A stretch of 64,000 nt of DNA from Alisma plantago-aquatica (GCA_963693085.1 OY856409.1:520315303-520379302); one strand, 5' to 3'; positions 1-12,980 are shown, counted from the stretch's first letter. The notes: generated by a model from the sequence alone, not told the origin. Numbers and translations: made by a program.

Positions 1-7
1 AGGATTT

Positions 8-90
8 CACATGGCATCACCCTCAATTAGGGTTTCACATGGCATCACCCTGGATTAGGGTTCACATGGCATCACCCTCAATTAGGGTTG
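8..90. repeat. Three-copy tandem repeat, period 27-28 bp
   Basis: The unit begins CACATGGCATCACCC and ends TTAGGGTTT or a close variant, with copies starting at about 8, 36 and 63. It lies in the distal part of LTR copy A. Confidence 0.8.
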
Positions 91-549
91 CATCTTTACC
101 CTAGATTTGGGTTAATGTTCATCAATCTTCTTAATTAGGGTTTCATGATCACTTCATCAAATATCATACCCTAAAATCTTAATTTATTCATATTGAAAGT
201 GTTTGAGGCTTATCCATTACATGATTATCCTACATTTATGGATTCATCTCTCTCTCATCCTCTCTAGAATGTTGACTATGTCAAACTTGGATAAATTAGG
301 TAAACCAACCCTTTAATTAAATACATTAAATTAGGGTTGACATAGTGTATTGAAATATTGCTTACTTAAGCTTCAAGGATTAACTCATCTAGGGTTACCA
401 ATTACTTAGTATCTTAAAGGTAAAACCCTAGTGATTATCCTTGAGATAAATCAGTAACAACCATGGGGTTCTTTTATCTTTCATTCCCTTAGGTTTCCAA
501 TTGACTTAATCACATTTAAACATCCAAATGTTCTTGACCATTGATGCTC

Positions 550-1475
550 TAAACGGTTTGAAACCGTTTAAGCAAAACATATTGAAATTGTATGGACAAT
601 TATATTTGAAACCACTTTGGTCTCCAAACGGTTTGAGACCATTTGATCCCAAATGGTCTTGAGACCATTTGGACTCAAACGGTCTTAAGACCGTTTGGTC
701 CAAACTCTCTCAAAACTGAATGGACCAAAAAGGTCTTCTATCACTTAATCAATTCAGGGTTTCAATCATTGAACCATCTATTAATTAAACCATTGATTTA
801 TTATTCAATTGATCCATTGAATCACCCTTCAATTAAACCTTCAACTAGGGTTTGGAACCCAATTGAACTAGGGTTTATAATCAAGAGACCATCAATTAGG
901 ATTTTGAAATCAAGGAACCTTCAATGATTTACATTGTGAAACTGATTCAATTGAAATCAATGAATCATCATCAAATTATGATATGACCTGACCTGACCTC
1001 AAACGGTCTTGAGGTCATTTGGATAACCTCCAAATGGTCTTGAGACCATTTGCCCCATCCATCATTGAAATTTTGTGAGATTCAATTAGGGTTGAGATCA
1101 TTAGATTGATCACCAATTGAACAGTTGATTGCATTTCAATTTACCATCTCTGGTCCTTCAATTACTCAACCATACTCAACCCTAGACCTCCAAATGGTCT
1201 TGGTTGACCCCCAAACGGTATTGAGACTGTTTGGGTGACCTCCAAACAAGTTTGAGACCGTTTGGGTTAGTAAACCCAAAGTATTAAATTAATCACTTTA
1301 AAATTCAGTACTTAACCCGATTAGGGTTTCTAATTGGAGGGTTGTCCATATATTGAATTAATCAATTGGATCCATTAGATCATCATCCAACATGTACTAG
1401 GGTCCTGACCTCAAACGGTCAACCCATCCAAATGGTTTGGGGTCCAAACCTCCAAACGGTTTGGTGAAACCGATT
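550..1475. repeat. Dispersed array of palindromic AAACGGT/AAATGGT units
   Basis: Roughly a dozen copies of a near-palindrome of the form CAAA(C/T)GGT-CTTGAGACC(G/A)TTTG lie in this stretch, both as whole hairpins and as half-units. The copy at 677-696 is a perfect 20-bp palindrome, AAACGGTCTTAAGACCGTTT. The variation is mostly C/T within the CGG core (AAACGG versus AAATGG), as expected if methylated CpG decays. The array sits inside LTR copy A, where the other LTR copies of this family carry different short repeats. Confidence 0.8.
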
Positions 1476-4400
1476 GGACCCTATTTTTGAAACCATTTGC
1501 AATAGATATTTGGGGAGGTGTGTGATTATGATGATGTCATCATCATCAAGCTCTAAAACCATGAAACTTTCTGTGATTTTCATGGTGATTGCATCAATCA
1601 ACCAAATAAAATTTTGAGAATGAAGAAAGGATCAACAATTGATAAGGAATTGAATGCAACAACAATATTAAGGGTTCAAGTTATAAAACCCACCTCCAAT
1701 TGAGCTTCAAAGCTACAAGCTCCACGTATTTAATGGTGGAAGAATCTTTCTCAACTATCCCAAGGCTCGTCCTCAAGATTTGAGTGAAAAGAAATGGCTA
1801 GGATAGAAGATTGCATGGAGAAAAGAAGAAATCCATCATTTATTTTTTATTTCCACCATGAAATCATGGTGAAAGAAGGTCAAGAAGGTTGGGGGTCGTC
1901 CTCCTATTGCTCCAAGCTCCCTTGGTCATTTATGCAAGCAAGAAGGGAAAGGGGTTTCGAAATTACCCTTCCAACTCATGGATAAAGGAGCATATATGCA
2001 TTTTATTAAAAATTCATTTTAGGAGAGAGAAAGTAGGGATTATCTCCTCCATTTCCTTGTCACTTCCCCCTTCCTTTCCTTGGTTATGATTCTATCTTAT
2101 TTTCCTCTTATTACTCTCAATTATCCATGATTTAAATAAAAGCAAATTAAGCACCTTAAATCATATTATACTAATATCTATAAGTGAGTGGATATTTCTT
2201 TTTCTTATAATAATGTGAGCGATTTATCCACTTCCTTTGGATATTTCCGTGGCTTTGCAAGGCACATTGTCTTCCATTCTCTTTCAAACTCATCCCTCAC
2301 CTTTTGGTTAAAGGGTTCTTTAATTAATATATTTATTTTTGCATTAAATTGAAGTAAAGTTCCAAATATGCTTAAATCTTGATTATTTTAATATCAAGAT
2401 TCTCTCTCCTCTGAAGAGATAAAAATGAGACGCCCCTCTCATTTTATTTACTCTACATAATTCCAAGAAACATTAGGGACTATTTTGAAGTGGTAATTTG
2501 CATATTGAACCCTAGGTTTTGGGTAAATTGCACATTACACCAAAACTAGGTTTTAATGCACAAACATTGTTCAGTAAGCTCTTTCTTGTTATTCAGGCTA
2601 CCACAAGCCATACCACTGCATAATTTTCATCCTTATGATGCTTCAACCCTTTAGGAACATATTATCATGCGACATTTGCAATTTAACCCCTCAACTTGGG
2701 TAATTTGCACTTTAGTCCAAAATAGACAAAACATTATTTCAACATTGTTCAAAAAGGACTAAATTGAAACATAAGTTCATCTTGAGCCTTAATTACTTTT
2801 CAAAAGATAATAGCAATAATATAATTAACTTTATTAAGCAAAACACCTAGGGTTAAGGCATAACCCAGGTTAGGGATGTTACATTAATCATTAATGTTAG
2901 TATATTTGACAACATAAGCATGTTTACAACATGAGCATAACTACAACATAAGCATATTTATTATCTCTTATTATACTATACATGATCTCAGTGAAAAGAA
3001 AGCAAACAAGGGCTATCATCCAATATGAAGTGTTGTGTATAACCCTAAAAAGATATGCTACACGGTTATCTTACATCTTTTATTATGCCCTGAGGAATTT
3101 GAGGATACCACTCAAAATCCAACTGACCACTTCTAAGTCTAAATCAGTGCCATGAAAGATCTAGGAAGAGCTGGATTCCTAAGATCTTCTCTACCCCTAG
3201 TTAGTATGGGTCCATCTAAGTGACACATAAGGTCAAGTTGTTAACATCCTAGTATGTCCTTGGTACAGGTCATGAAACTACTGAAAGGAGGTGGGTATGC
3301 ATACCCTACCATCTGAGGTACAACCGCAGTTGTCCTCCAATCTCATCACATATATAATCACTGAGACACGGCCACTGTCAGTCTCAAACTAAGGGTTTGG
3401 TATGACCACAACCATCCCCCCCTAAACACTTGGATTTAGGATGACAAGCACCCCACATACTCAATAGTATGTTCTCTGAGTTTCCCTTAGGAATACTTGT
3501 TTCACCATCTGGCAAGTTCTGACACTCAGATGGATCTATGGCACATGACACTACATGATTATAATTTCACTTGATTAATTATTTCCAATAGGGTGAATTA
3601 AGGCTGCATCAAACAAGTGGACATACAAACCCTAATTCACTTCTAGAAAACATTGCTATATAACAATTTCAGAAGATATAAAGCATATGAGACATATTAT
3701 TCATCATCTCATCATTACATGATGCTATTCACTTGCCATTCATGAGACTGCACTTGTCATGATACTATCATAGGATATAAATACTTTTCACAATATCACA
3801 GGGTATCAACCCTTATCAACACAAGAGGAATACACCTCATTTAAGGCTCAACCATGCCCAAAGGTCATTAAGACCATCATACTATTCCCTACAAGATCAT
3901 CATTATCTTTACATGCCTTATAACAAGGCTCAGCAACATCACTTACATATAATACACCAGATTAGAACAATATTGCATTAATGAGCTAGGAGATATTCAT
4001 AAACAATAATAGCATGGTTATATTAACATTAAGAATATTCCTTTATTACATCAAAATGCAAGGAATCTAGATATGATTAACCCTCATCATATTCATAATG
4101 CACATGTTTAGCATAAGAAAGTATCAACCATGTGTCTATGATAACCACCAATTAACATATTAAGGTTATGATCATATTAAGGAGGTTATTTCACCATCAT
4201 TCCATCATATAAGAATGTTAAACATGAATAGTCATCTTTTTATCTATTTGCATTAGAGTTAGGTTCAAAAAGATAAATTATATAAATGTTACTAATTAAC
4301 ACTTATACCCAAATCCTAACTCATGACATCCCCATTGGATGGATACATAAGGTGAAGAATCACCATCACATTCCATATTATTATCAAGTATGAACCCACA

Positions 4401-5359
4401 CATAAATCAAGGTGTATCCATCAGGTTATATCATACTAGGGTTTCAACAAAAATAAGAGAGTACTCCATGATTGTATTAATCATTCAAGGACTATTCATA
4501 CCCAATTACCATCATTTAGTTATATTAAAGCTAGGTATAACAAGCTATACCTCATTAGGGTTACCCATTAATTCATTACGGTGATTATCAATCATAATCA
4601 AATGAGGGTAAGGGTAAGACTACAAGTTTAAGTCATTGAACCATCAAATTCTCATCATTAGAATCATAACATTACACTATAGGCTTCACCCAAAATAATG
4701 GGAACACTGAGTCATCAACTTCTAATTAATATATGTTGAAAAGGTAAATCCATTGGTCATTTACATAATTAAATATCTTGAACAAACCACCTATGAAGTC
4801 ATTGAGTTGTTCTCTAGAAAGATTAACCATCTAACCCTAGACATCCCTTGATTAACAACATAAAAGTTCCATTGAGAGTAGGGTAAAATCCACAAGCGAT
4901 TGTTTATTTAAAACAAGCTATCACTAAATGAGCTTCTTATGTTGATATCATAGAGGAAACCATTTAAATCACTTTATTAGGACCAACATATTACATTTAG
5001 GCATCACTCCAATTCATTGGATGAAGAAATATTAGATCTTAATAATTAGGTCAAGTTCATATATTAAAACCATCAATTGGAGTATAGGTCCTACCATTGC
5101 ATCAAATGACCCAAGAAACCATTGGTTTAAGGCTTAATTGATGCTACAACTACATGCTTAACTCACCATAGGTTGTGGAGACCTGATACACCATCATTAG
5201 TGACCATTAAGTCACAATATGTTGTTAGATTGGCACTATATTCATTAATCACCATTGAATATCAAACTAATATCACCATTGATTGATAGCATCATTAGGG
5301 TACTTAGTTGTTAATAACTAATATTCTAATTAGGCCAACACTTGACCTAAGGGGTGAAC

Positions 5360-5520
5360 ATCAGTTGACACCCTTAGTCAACACCATCAGTTGTAATGAA
5401 GACAACACCATCGGTTGTTGCAATGGTACCACCATTGAGTCATGTGTTTATAGAAGAAATCAGCTTTAAACCCTAAAATTGACCATCGGTTGATAGGTGT
5501 TTAGCACCATCGGTTGTCAA
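5360..5520. repeat. Short array of CACCATCGGTTG-type units in LTR copy B
   Basis: About five variants of (A/C)CCATC(G/A)GTTG or ACATCAGTTGACA occur in 160 bases. The array sits just upstream (plus-strand order) of the AAGTTATAAAAC landmark, as do the different arrays in the other two LTR copies. Confidence 0.6.
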
Positions 5521-6103
5521 ACAAACATGATACAAGTCATATTATACCATAGGAATAATGTACACATGATGATAGGTTCATGTAGAACTGAAATCAGAAT
5601 AGGGAACATTATAAAAATTGAAATCCAAGTCAAGCATAACTTTTTAGTGCATGGATCATCATTTAAAAGCAAGAACATGAGCTAGCAAGCTTATGGTAAG
5701 CAATAAACGTGGAGAAAGTTATAAAACTTGCCTATAATTAGAAGATAAAATCCCAAATAGAATAAATCATGAGCAGGTAGGGTAGAAAATCCAATCATAA
5801 GCTGTGAACTCGTCCATCTAGCACCTTTCTTCATCAAATGAGCAAACCCTAAGCATAAGGAGCAAGAAAGGTAGGGTTTTAGAGCTTTAGAGCAATTTAT
5901 ACCATGGAACAGCAAGGTTACGACCTAAAATTTGTAGTAAGAAGGATGAAAAAGAATAAATGGAGGAAATAAGGGGATTTTTACTCTTTTAGGTCAAGAT
6001 CACTAGAAGGAAGCTTTTTAAACCCTAAAAGAGAGCAAAACAAAACCCTAGGAGCTTCCACCACGAAATTCACCTTATTCTTCTACCTTAGATAGGTCCT
6101 CCA

Positions 6104-6113
6104 CATATAAATA
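6104..6113 (-). promoter_or_regulatory. TATA-like box in LTR copy B
   Basis: On the minus strand the sequence reads CTATTTATATG, roughly 630 bases from the LTR start. The equivalent region of the LTR at 10042-14390 has CTATATATACC. This is a candidate retrotransposon promoter, judged by motif and matching position only. Confidence 0.4.
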
Positions 6114-6836
6114 GAAAGGGAATGAGGTTCTTAGTAGGAGAGAAGTGGTGGAAAGCAAAATTTTCATTTTGGAGCTCAAAAATAGATATATAAAGCTCTA
6201 GGATAAGGGAGAGAAGAAGCATGAGGTGTCTAAAATGCTCTCCATGCATCCATGTCCTTAAACTATTAGGGATATACAAGAAGCCACACAAGAACCTCCC
6301 CCACCATCCATATAGGCCTGCTTAGCTCTCCTTTGTCGAATTTCCAAGCCAATAAAATAAATGATTGGTTGATAGCTCCTAAAGGTAGCTCATCCATAAA
6401 GGGGTAAACCCTAAAATACCCTTGAGGAAAACACCTCCAAACCAAAGTTCAACTAGGTGCCCCATGGCTCAAAAAGATCAAGAATCATGAGATAACATCC
6501 AAAGAACATAATGAAAGTAATAAATTGCAAAGAAAACCTCTCAATTGGGTAAATTGTAGAAAAGTCCAAAATGTGCATACAATTGCATAACTTGCACAAA
6601 TAATGTCCAAATTGGACCAAACTTGTAACTTAAGCTTGTATTATGATTACAAAGCATATAAAATGGTTATATTAAGGTTATAAACATTAAATTGTGATAT
6701 TTAAGTATGTTCAATACTTTAAGAAAGGTCAGGGGTCTGTCATGTACATTCATCTATCATAAGGAAGCTAGCATGTCCTACTTACAACATGCCAAAGAAT
6801 TCAAATGTGCTTTATGTGTGAATGAATATGAAGAAT

Positions 6837-7043
6837 TTATCCTTTGACCACATTAGCCTTTCTTGGATGATAATCAATTGTGAAATCATAGTCTTTTATT
6901 AGTTCCATCCAACGACGTTGTCTAATGTTTAATTCTTGTTGCGAAAAGATGTACTTCAGATTCTTATGGTCTGTGAAAATCTGACACTTCTCTTCGTATA
7001 GGTAATGTCTCCATATTTTTAAGGCATGAATCATTACCTCCAA
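6837..7043 (-). pseudogene. Ty3/gypsy RNase H domain, C-terminal remnant
   Basis: The 68-residue open stretch contains [31 protein letters not shown] and KANVV. These are the conserved end of the gypsy-type RNase H that follows reverse transcriptase; it normally degrades the RNA strand of the RNA-DNA hybrid. The DHK aspartate and the YHPRKAN segment are kept. The usual ADALSR ending is replaced by KG and a stop. The N-terminal half of RNase H, between here and the RT at 7396, is not in one frame. Integrase should follow but is absent. Confidence 0.85.
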
Positions 7044-7395
7044 TTACAAATCAAGTGTAGGATAATTGTCCTTGTGTTTCTTAAGCTGTCGAGAGGCAAA
7101 AGAAATCACTCATTTATCCTGCATCAACAAACATCACAAACCATTCTTTGAAGCATCGCAAAAGATAAGGTATCCTTTCCCTTGCTGGGGTGAGATTAAT
7201 ACTAGTGCAGTGGTCAATTTTTTCCTTCAACAACTGGGAAGAGCGTTGACACTTGTCATTCTAGACAAAAGGAACATCCTTCCTGGTTAACCTAGTTAGG
7301 GGTAATGCTACAAAACTAAAGTCTTTGATGAACCTCCTGTAGTAACCTACCAAACCTAAGAAACTAAGAATCACTATTGGTGTCTTGGGCTGTTC

Positions 7396-8054
7396 TCATT
7401 CTTGAATAGACTCTACCTTTTTAGGATCAACACAAGTACCTTCAGCAGATATGATATGTCCTAGAAAAGATACTTCTGACAACCAAAACTCATACTTTCT
7501 AAACTTAGCATATAGCTTGTGTTGTCTCAACAAAGTCAATGCTTGATGAAGATCTTGTTCATGTTGTTGTCTATCTCGATTGTATATTAGGATGCCATCT
7601 ATAAATACCACTATAAACTGATCAAGGAAGGGCCAAGAAACTCTATTTATTAGATCTATGAACGTTGTTGGTGCATTAGTTAGTCCAAACAACATAACTA
7701 TAAACTCATAATGACCATACCTTGTCCTAAAAGCTGACTTGGGTATTTCATCCTCCTTAATCCATAACTAATGATATCCTGACCTCAGATCTATTTTAGA
7801 GAACATTGTTGCTCAAACAAATCATTTATCCTTGGTTGAGGATATTTATTCTTTACTGTCACCTTGTTCAACTGTCTATAGTCTATACATAACCTCATAG
7901 ATCCATCCTTTTTCTTTACAAAAAGTACCCGAGCACCCCATGATGATGTACTTGGATAGATAAAACCTTCATCAAGTAAATCTTGTAACTGTTTCTTTAA
8001 TTCTACTATTTCAGCCGGTGCCATACTATATGGTGTTTGAGCTATCGGTTGCAT
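7396..8054 (-). pseudogene. Ty3/gypsy reverse transcriptase, frameshifted and active-site mutant
   Basis: Two open pieces make up the RT. 8054 to 7791 carries the fingers region, with [34 protein letters not shown] and [12 protein letters not shown]; 7695 to 7396 carries [12 protein letters not shown], the palm motif [11 protein letters not shown], then the connection segment with [13 protein letters not shown]-like YEFW and VSFLGHIIS. About 95 bases between the pieces are out of frame. The catalytic FIDD box reads FIDG, so one of the two metal-binding aspartates is lost and the enzyme would be inactive even if the frame were whole. Order and spacing relative to protease and RNase H are normal for this superfamily. 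Confidence 0.92.
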
Positions 8055-8219
8055 ACTAGGAACTAGATTGATCTCAAAATCAATCTCTTAAGGTGGAGGA
8101 ACATCAAGAAATTCCTTAGGAAACACATCCTTAAACTCCCTGACAACTGGTACTTCTAGTATACTAGGACTTTCTATCTTGGTATTCACCACATGTGCTA
8201 AGAATGCCTCACACCCATG

Positions 8220-8645
8220 TCACAACAGTCTCTCAACTATCATTGTCGATACTAGACATGTTGGAAAAATCTTCTTGTCTCCTTGAAAGATCCATGTCTC
8301 ACCACCATATGTGAACATAGCTTGTTTGGAACCACAATCCAAGACTACCTTATACTTTTCCAAGTTGTCCATCCCAACGATTACACCAAATCCATGCATC
8401 TCAAGTGGTATAAGATCCAATTGAATGTTGTGTTCTGAGAATGAAAGAACACAAGGGGAACATACCTCTTGTAACACTAGGAAACCAGCTAATAGAGTTT
8501 CTAACAACAAGTTATCCGTTCTACGATTAATAGGAAAAATACAATTATGAATCACTTCACAAGTGATAAAGGAGTGTGTAGCACTTGGGTCAATCAAAAT
8601 AGATATGAAGCAAGATGAAGAAATATTAGAATGAAATAACTCCAT
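8220..8645 (-). pseudogene. Ty3/gypsy aspartic protease, mutated active site
   Basis: The 141-residue open frame contains ILIDPSATHSFIT at about residues 16-28, then VIVGMDNLEKYKVVLDCGSKQ at about residues 88-108. These match the retropepsin region of gypsy polyproteins (usually IDSGATHSFI, then GMDWL and IDC). The DSG catalytic triplet has become DPS, so the flap-and-triplet active site is broken while the catalytic Asp itself is kept. It lies between the gag zinc-knuckle remnant and RT, as expected. Confidence 0.85.
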
Positions 8646-8870
8646 CTAACATGTCATGACTTGCAGGTTGACTACTACTTTCGACTGACACATAACATAG
8701 AATCTCATTGTTGCCTACTGCCGACCACATCCTCTATTACCTTGTAAAGATGAACCTACTTGAGACTTCTATCCACATCCTCATCCTCCTGTAACACTAC
8801 TAAAATGTTTCCTCTGAGAGCCTTGCTGACTCTTCCTTAGTGGTTGGGTTACCTCAGTATCTCTTACTAG

Positions 8871-9907
8871 ACAATCCCTCATCAGATGTCATGTCTGCCC
8901 ACACTTATGGAAGCATCTGGTCTCTTGTTGTGGCCTAGACGACCCTATCACTGACATTGATGCCGTACTTTGGGGTCCAATAGGCAGAAAATTACAGCCT
9001 CTACCCTTACTTGTCATCCACTACGTCTGAGCACTGAATCTCTGTGATGTTGATGACATAGAAAACCTTGGTTTCTTATAGCTTCCGAACCTCTATCCGT
9101 GGAACTGAGCAGGTCCTTTCTTAAAATTGGCCTCACGTTTCTCAAATATTGACCTTTCTATCCTCCTAAATGATTCCACAAATGTAGCAAATATGTCCCC
9201 ATTCTCTAGAGCAGATGTAGGAGTGGTTAACTCAGCGTTCAGACCCTTTTCAAAACATTGAATCCTCTCCTGGTCTGTAGTATCCATGTGCGGATAAAAC
9301 CATAGAAGCTCCATGAACTTAGCTTCATACTCATTAATCTTCATAGACCCTTGCCTAATCTGTTCAAACTATGTGATTTTCTCATCTAGGTACGTCTGAG
9401 GAAAGTACCTATTAGTGAACTCATGTAGGAATTCCTCCCATTCGACCTCAACATTAGGCCTTTTCTCCTCTTCGATGGCCCACCAATAGCCAGTGCTTCC
9501 CTTTAACAGGTACACAACATGCCTAACTTTGTCAATTTATGGGAAGCTAAGGAACTTAAAAGCTTTTTCTAACTCAATGAGCCACAAATCTGTATCTGCT
9601 GGGTCAGCTATTCCAGCATATTCTGTAGCTCCCACATGGTGTATCCGTTCAAAAGTCTTACTAGAACTCATAGATTCTACATTGGGAACTGGTTACCTAT
9701 GGGGATGGTGCTAGTATCCTATCCACCATATGTGTTACTGTCGTCATGAACTGCCCAAATAGAGCATGAAAAGTAGGGTTCTCCAGTATAGATCTGATCC
9801 ACTTGGGGATTCTCAAGCACTTGTTCTTCTCTCACTTGTTCCCTTACACCTCTTCCTGGTGTAGCATTGTTACTCTCAGAAACATGTTCTTTGTGGTCTC
9901 CAAACAT
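8871..9907 (-). pseudogene. Ty3/gypsy Gag remnant with zinc knuckle
   Basis: On the minus strand, 9907 to 9719 is a probable Gag N-terminus. 9344 to 9093 has the retrotransposon Gag core: YEAKFMELLWFYPHMDT, ERIQCFEKGL, then a basic end near KKGPAQF. Around 8925 to 8871 the frame reads C-F-H-K-C-G-Q-T-stop-H-L-M-R-D-C, a nucleic-acid-binding zinc knuckle (normally CX2CX4HX4C) with an in-frame stop and one extra residue between the first cysteines. Several other stops and frame changes break it up. Gag would form the virus-like particle in an active relative. Confidence 0.8.
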
Positions 9908-10024
9908 CTTTAAGCTTTACTTCTTCTTCTATATAAGCAGAATTCACTATAAGATAATCTGGAGGACACTAGAATAGACTCAACGGCCATAATCCTATGT
10001 CCCTACAGATTCAGTGAACCTAAA

Positions 10025-10036
10025 GCTCTGATACCA
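10025..10036 (-). other. Primer binding site, initiator tRNA-Met type
   Basis: The minus strand reads TGGTATCAGAGC, complementary to the 3' end of plant initiator tRNA-Met. It lies five bases from the end of the LTR at 10042, in the normal position for minus-strand DNA priming. It fixes the element's orientation as minus. Confidence 0.93.
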
Positions 10037-12093
10037 AAAGTTGTGACGACTGCTGTCAAATTGACAACATTATCACACAAAACTACGCGGAATAATCATT
10101 AACAATGGATTACCGAAAATCACTAAAATTCAAACCTTTTTTCTAAGAGATCCATTACCAAGAAAATCTTTTCAGAAAGAATCAAACCATATGTATACGT
10201 CTTGGTTCTCTTTATACATTCATTGTTCCATCACCTTGTGAGGATATGAGATAACAATTTCTTTACTAAAACATACACAAAAGCAACATTATGCATTGAG
10301 GCGTACTAGATAAAATCTCATATCAATTATAAAACTATTTACGCACTATCTCCCAAATTGCCTTCTCTCTGCTGCACAATCTCTACCTCTTCATGCACAT
10401 CTACCTAAAAATTTGTGGAACCCACAGGGTGAAACAACAAGTCCAAGTGAGCTCTCCGTCAATAGTATTATTATCACGGATAAATCTTATGAAAGAGAGC
10501 AGAAGAAACCTTTATTGAATTTAAATATGTATAACTATTGATTATATGCAGAGTAGAGCTGCCTCGACATCTCATTAGTTCAAATATCTATAACTGAGCA
10601 ATAGATCATTTAATCACTTTTAAAAGGAATATGAAGAACATGTATAATATTTATCAACTAAGACATATAAAAGTACTTGTAGCCCCATTCAATGTTTTTG
10701 TATTTGATCCTCAAGAAAATACGTAACACAGTTGATTACATCTTTAAGAAATTGATCTTATGCCCTGAAGAGATGGGAATATACCTTCCATCCTCCAACT
10801 AACCACTGCAAAGTAAGCATTAGTGCCATAAAGGTCTATGGAAGAGATGGAATCCACGACCTCTCCTTTCTTGGTCAGTACAAGATTGTTGGTAGTGACA
10901 TTATGAGTCAATCTATATTATAGCTATCCTGGTGTATAGAGGCTCTTTGCTATAGAGATACAACGTGTAGCATGTTCTCTTATCAGGGTATGACCCATAA
11001 TCAATCTTGATTATATTAGAGTGTGGTCTATAACCAATCTTTATTTGCTTATTGAGTCACAGTATAACTGCACTCTTGTTAGGGTATGACCCGATGTCAT
11101 TCCTAATCTTTATGGTATGGCTCGTATCCAATCCTATTAGTTAAGGATACAAGGAGATATTCAACTTGCTCCCTACATATTTAATAAAATGCATTTTGAG
11201 TAAAACTCATTTTGCCATTCAGCAAATCCTGACACTAAATGGATCTATGTCCAGGGAAACTACATTTTTAGTTAACTTGGTAGGTTCAGTGCATTACTAC
11301 ACCTTTTAGCATCAATCAAGTTGCAAACATGAATTGTAGATAAATGCTACATGGAAAGTTCTAACATATTTTCAAGGAATCTTGTATCAATTGGAACATA
11401 TCTTGTTACACTCATCCAGGGATCTCAATCCTCTGAACACTTTATTGGAAATCTCATCCCTTCAACATTATCATTATCATGATCACATGTTTGGGTATCA
11501 AACCCTCAGTTCATTATTGGACAATGTCACCTTTTACCAGGAAATAATCATCTCTAGGTCATTAGACCCACATATATATCATATTTGTTGTACAAGTATA
11601 TCACATGGCTCACAAGGCCTTATATAATCTATATAATGCTAAATCATCATAGCTCATACCTAGCTATGCTCTTTGTTTCACAATACCTACATGGTTAGGA
11701 TTTCATAACAAATACAATATCAAGTAGATATCATGACCATGCCATAAAGAGAATCATTCAAATTGTAACCCTCTCATAATTAGGGTTAGGGTTTTCCCTT
11801 GTAACTGATTTAGGGTTTTCAAGTGCATATTTATCAATCAAACCCTAATTCACATCATAAGAGCTATATTATTGCCATAAGTGTTCAAGCATACTTCATC
11901 AAATATCATCCACTGATTATAAACATGAAGTATTACCTTCCTTACGTGAGTAGTACACGTTACTCTCTCATCCTTACTAGGACATTGACTTCAATATACT
12001 TATTACATTGATTTAACCTTCTTTAGGGTTTATCACCCTACACTTATTAAAGTGTATCCATCTCATTACTTCCTAGTTTATCTATTGATTATA

Positions 12094-12193
12094 TTCAAGG
12101 TATATTGGCCTACATATTCATCAAGGTGTATCGACCTACACTCATCAAGGTGTATCGGCCTACATCGATCAAGGTGTATCAGCCCTCACTCTA
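12094..12193. repeat. Four tandem 24-bp units
   Basis: The units are variants of TCAAGGTGTATCGGCCTACA plus 4 bases, lying head to tail. They form the densest part of the TATCGGCC array in LTR copy D and account for the 83-residue open frame overlapping this place, which is not a gene. Confidence 0.8.
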
Positions 12194-12980
12194 ACCTTTG
12201 TGTTGGCCTAGACATAAGTGTTTTTGTCGGACATGGTATCATTACTTGTATCGGCCAATGCATATCAAATGATATCGGTTTAGAGATGCTTGAGATGGTA
12301 TGACAAATATAATGTTCTTTAGAGTATCGGCCACCCTATCTCTTTTATATCGGCCACATCAACCCATAGTATATCGGCCAAACCATCAACTAGGGTATCG
12401 ACCACTCAACCCATTGTATATTGGCCACACCATCAACTAGCATATCGACCACTCACCCAACTAGTGTGTCGACCACACCATCATCTAGGGTATTAGCCTA
12501 GCTATCCCTTTCTGTATCAGCCACATGGCTTACAATGGGATATCGGCCTCTAGGGTTTGAATTGTATCGGATGAACCCTTATTCAATACCTTAGTTCTTT
12601 CACCTAGTGGTCCTACCAATACTTGGTGTATCAGCCAAAACTTTTAAGAATGTGTTGTCCATACTTTCACAAAGAATGTCAGGCTAAGTATATCACCCTT
12701 CACCCATGGATCAAACTAGAGGGTTATCAGACTGTGAGTGTATCAGATTATGGTTAGAGTTGGCCATATCGGTCTCTATACTCAACTAAAACATCATAAT
12801 TTGATATTTCATCTTTACTAGACATCTCTTGGTCAGGACGAGCTAGTGTCATTGAGGTATATTGTTTTTAGAGCATCTATCATATCGGCCTAACAACAAC
12901 ATAATATTTTAGAGTATCACAAGTCATGTCGGCCATCCATATGATGGTGCAAATATGTGTATTGACTTAGTTATCCATAA
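12194..12980. repeat. Dispersed TATCGGCCA units in LTR copy D
   Basis: More than fifteen copies of TATCGGCC(A/T) or one-mismatch forms (TATCGACC, TATCAGCC, TATTGGCC) are spaced irregularly at 20-60 bases. The frequent G-to-A and C-to-T variants suggest decay at the CpG in the core. Confidence 0.75.

Larger units (their letters stand above)
1..2883 (-). repeat. Partial LTR of a long-LTR Ty3/gypsy family (copy A)
   Basis: Read on the minus strand, this LTR starts at 2883 with TGTAACATCCCTAACC, close to the TGTAACACCCCTGACC that starts the LTR at 14390. Homology with that LTR is visible at several points: the block with TTAATTACTTTTCAAAAGA (about 2785 and 14305) and the landmark AAGTTATAAAACCCACCT (about 1680 and 13335). 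The other end lies outside the window, so about 2.9 kb of an expected 4.3 kb is seen. On the minus strand the landmark reads as a possible splice donor (GGAG|GTGGGT, GT at 1693-1692). No coding potential is recognised, and the short open frames here are chance. Confidence 0.6.
2895..6742 (-). repeat. LTR copy B (downstream LTR of the 2895-14390 element)
   Basis: Homologous blocks shared with the LTR at 10042-14390 include TATGCCCTGA (about 3085 and 10755) and the stretch ending TGACACT with ATGGATCTATG (about 3520 and 11235), in the same order. The end reads GGTCAGGGGTCTGTCA, a variant of the family terminus. A minus-strand TATA-like site (CTATTTATATG) lies near 6104-6113. The AAGTTATAAAAC landmark at about 5715 here precedes GCCTATAATT, so the donor-like site is GC rather than GT. 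Nothing in it appears to code for protein. Confidence 0.6.

Noticed and set aside
7066..7290. Plus-strand frame within the gypsy core
   Set aside because: It is antisense to the RNase H region of the polyprotein and has no independent support.
12094..12193. CRISPR-like regular repeats
   Set aside because: Units are contiguous with no unique spacers, and the context is a plant LTR.
12052..12303. Cys/His/Ser-rich 83-codon frame
   Set aside because: It is a direct reading of the 24-bp TATCGGCC tandem repeat in an LTR.
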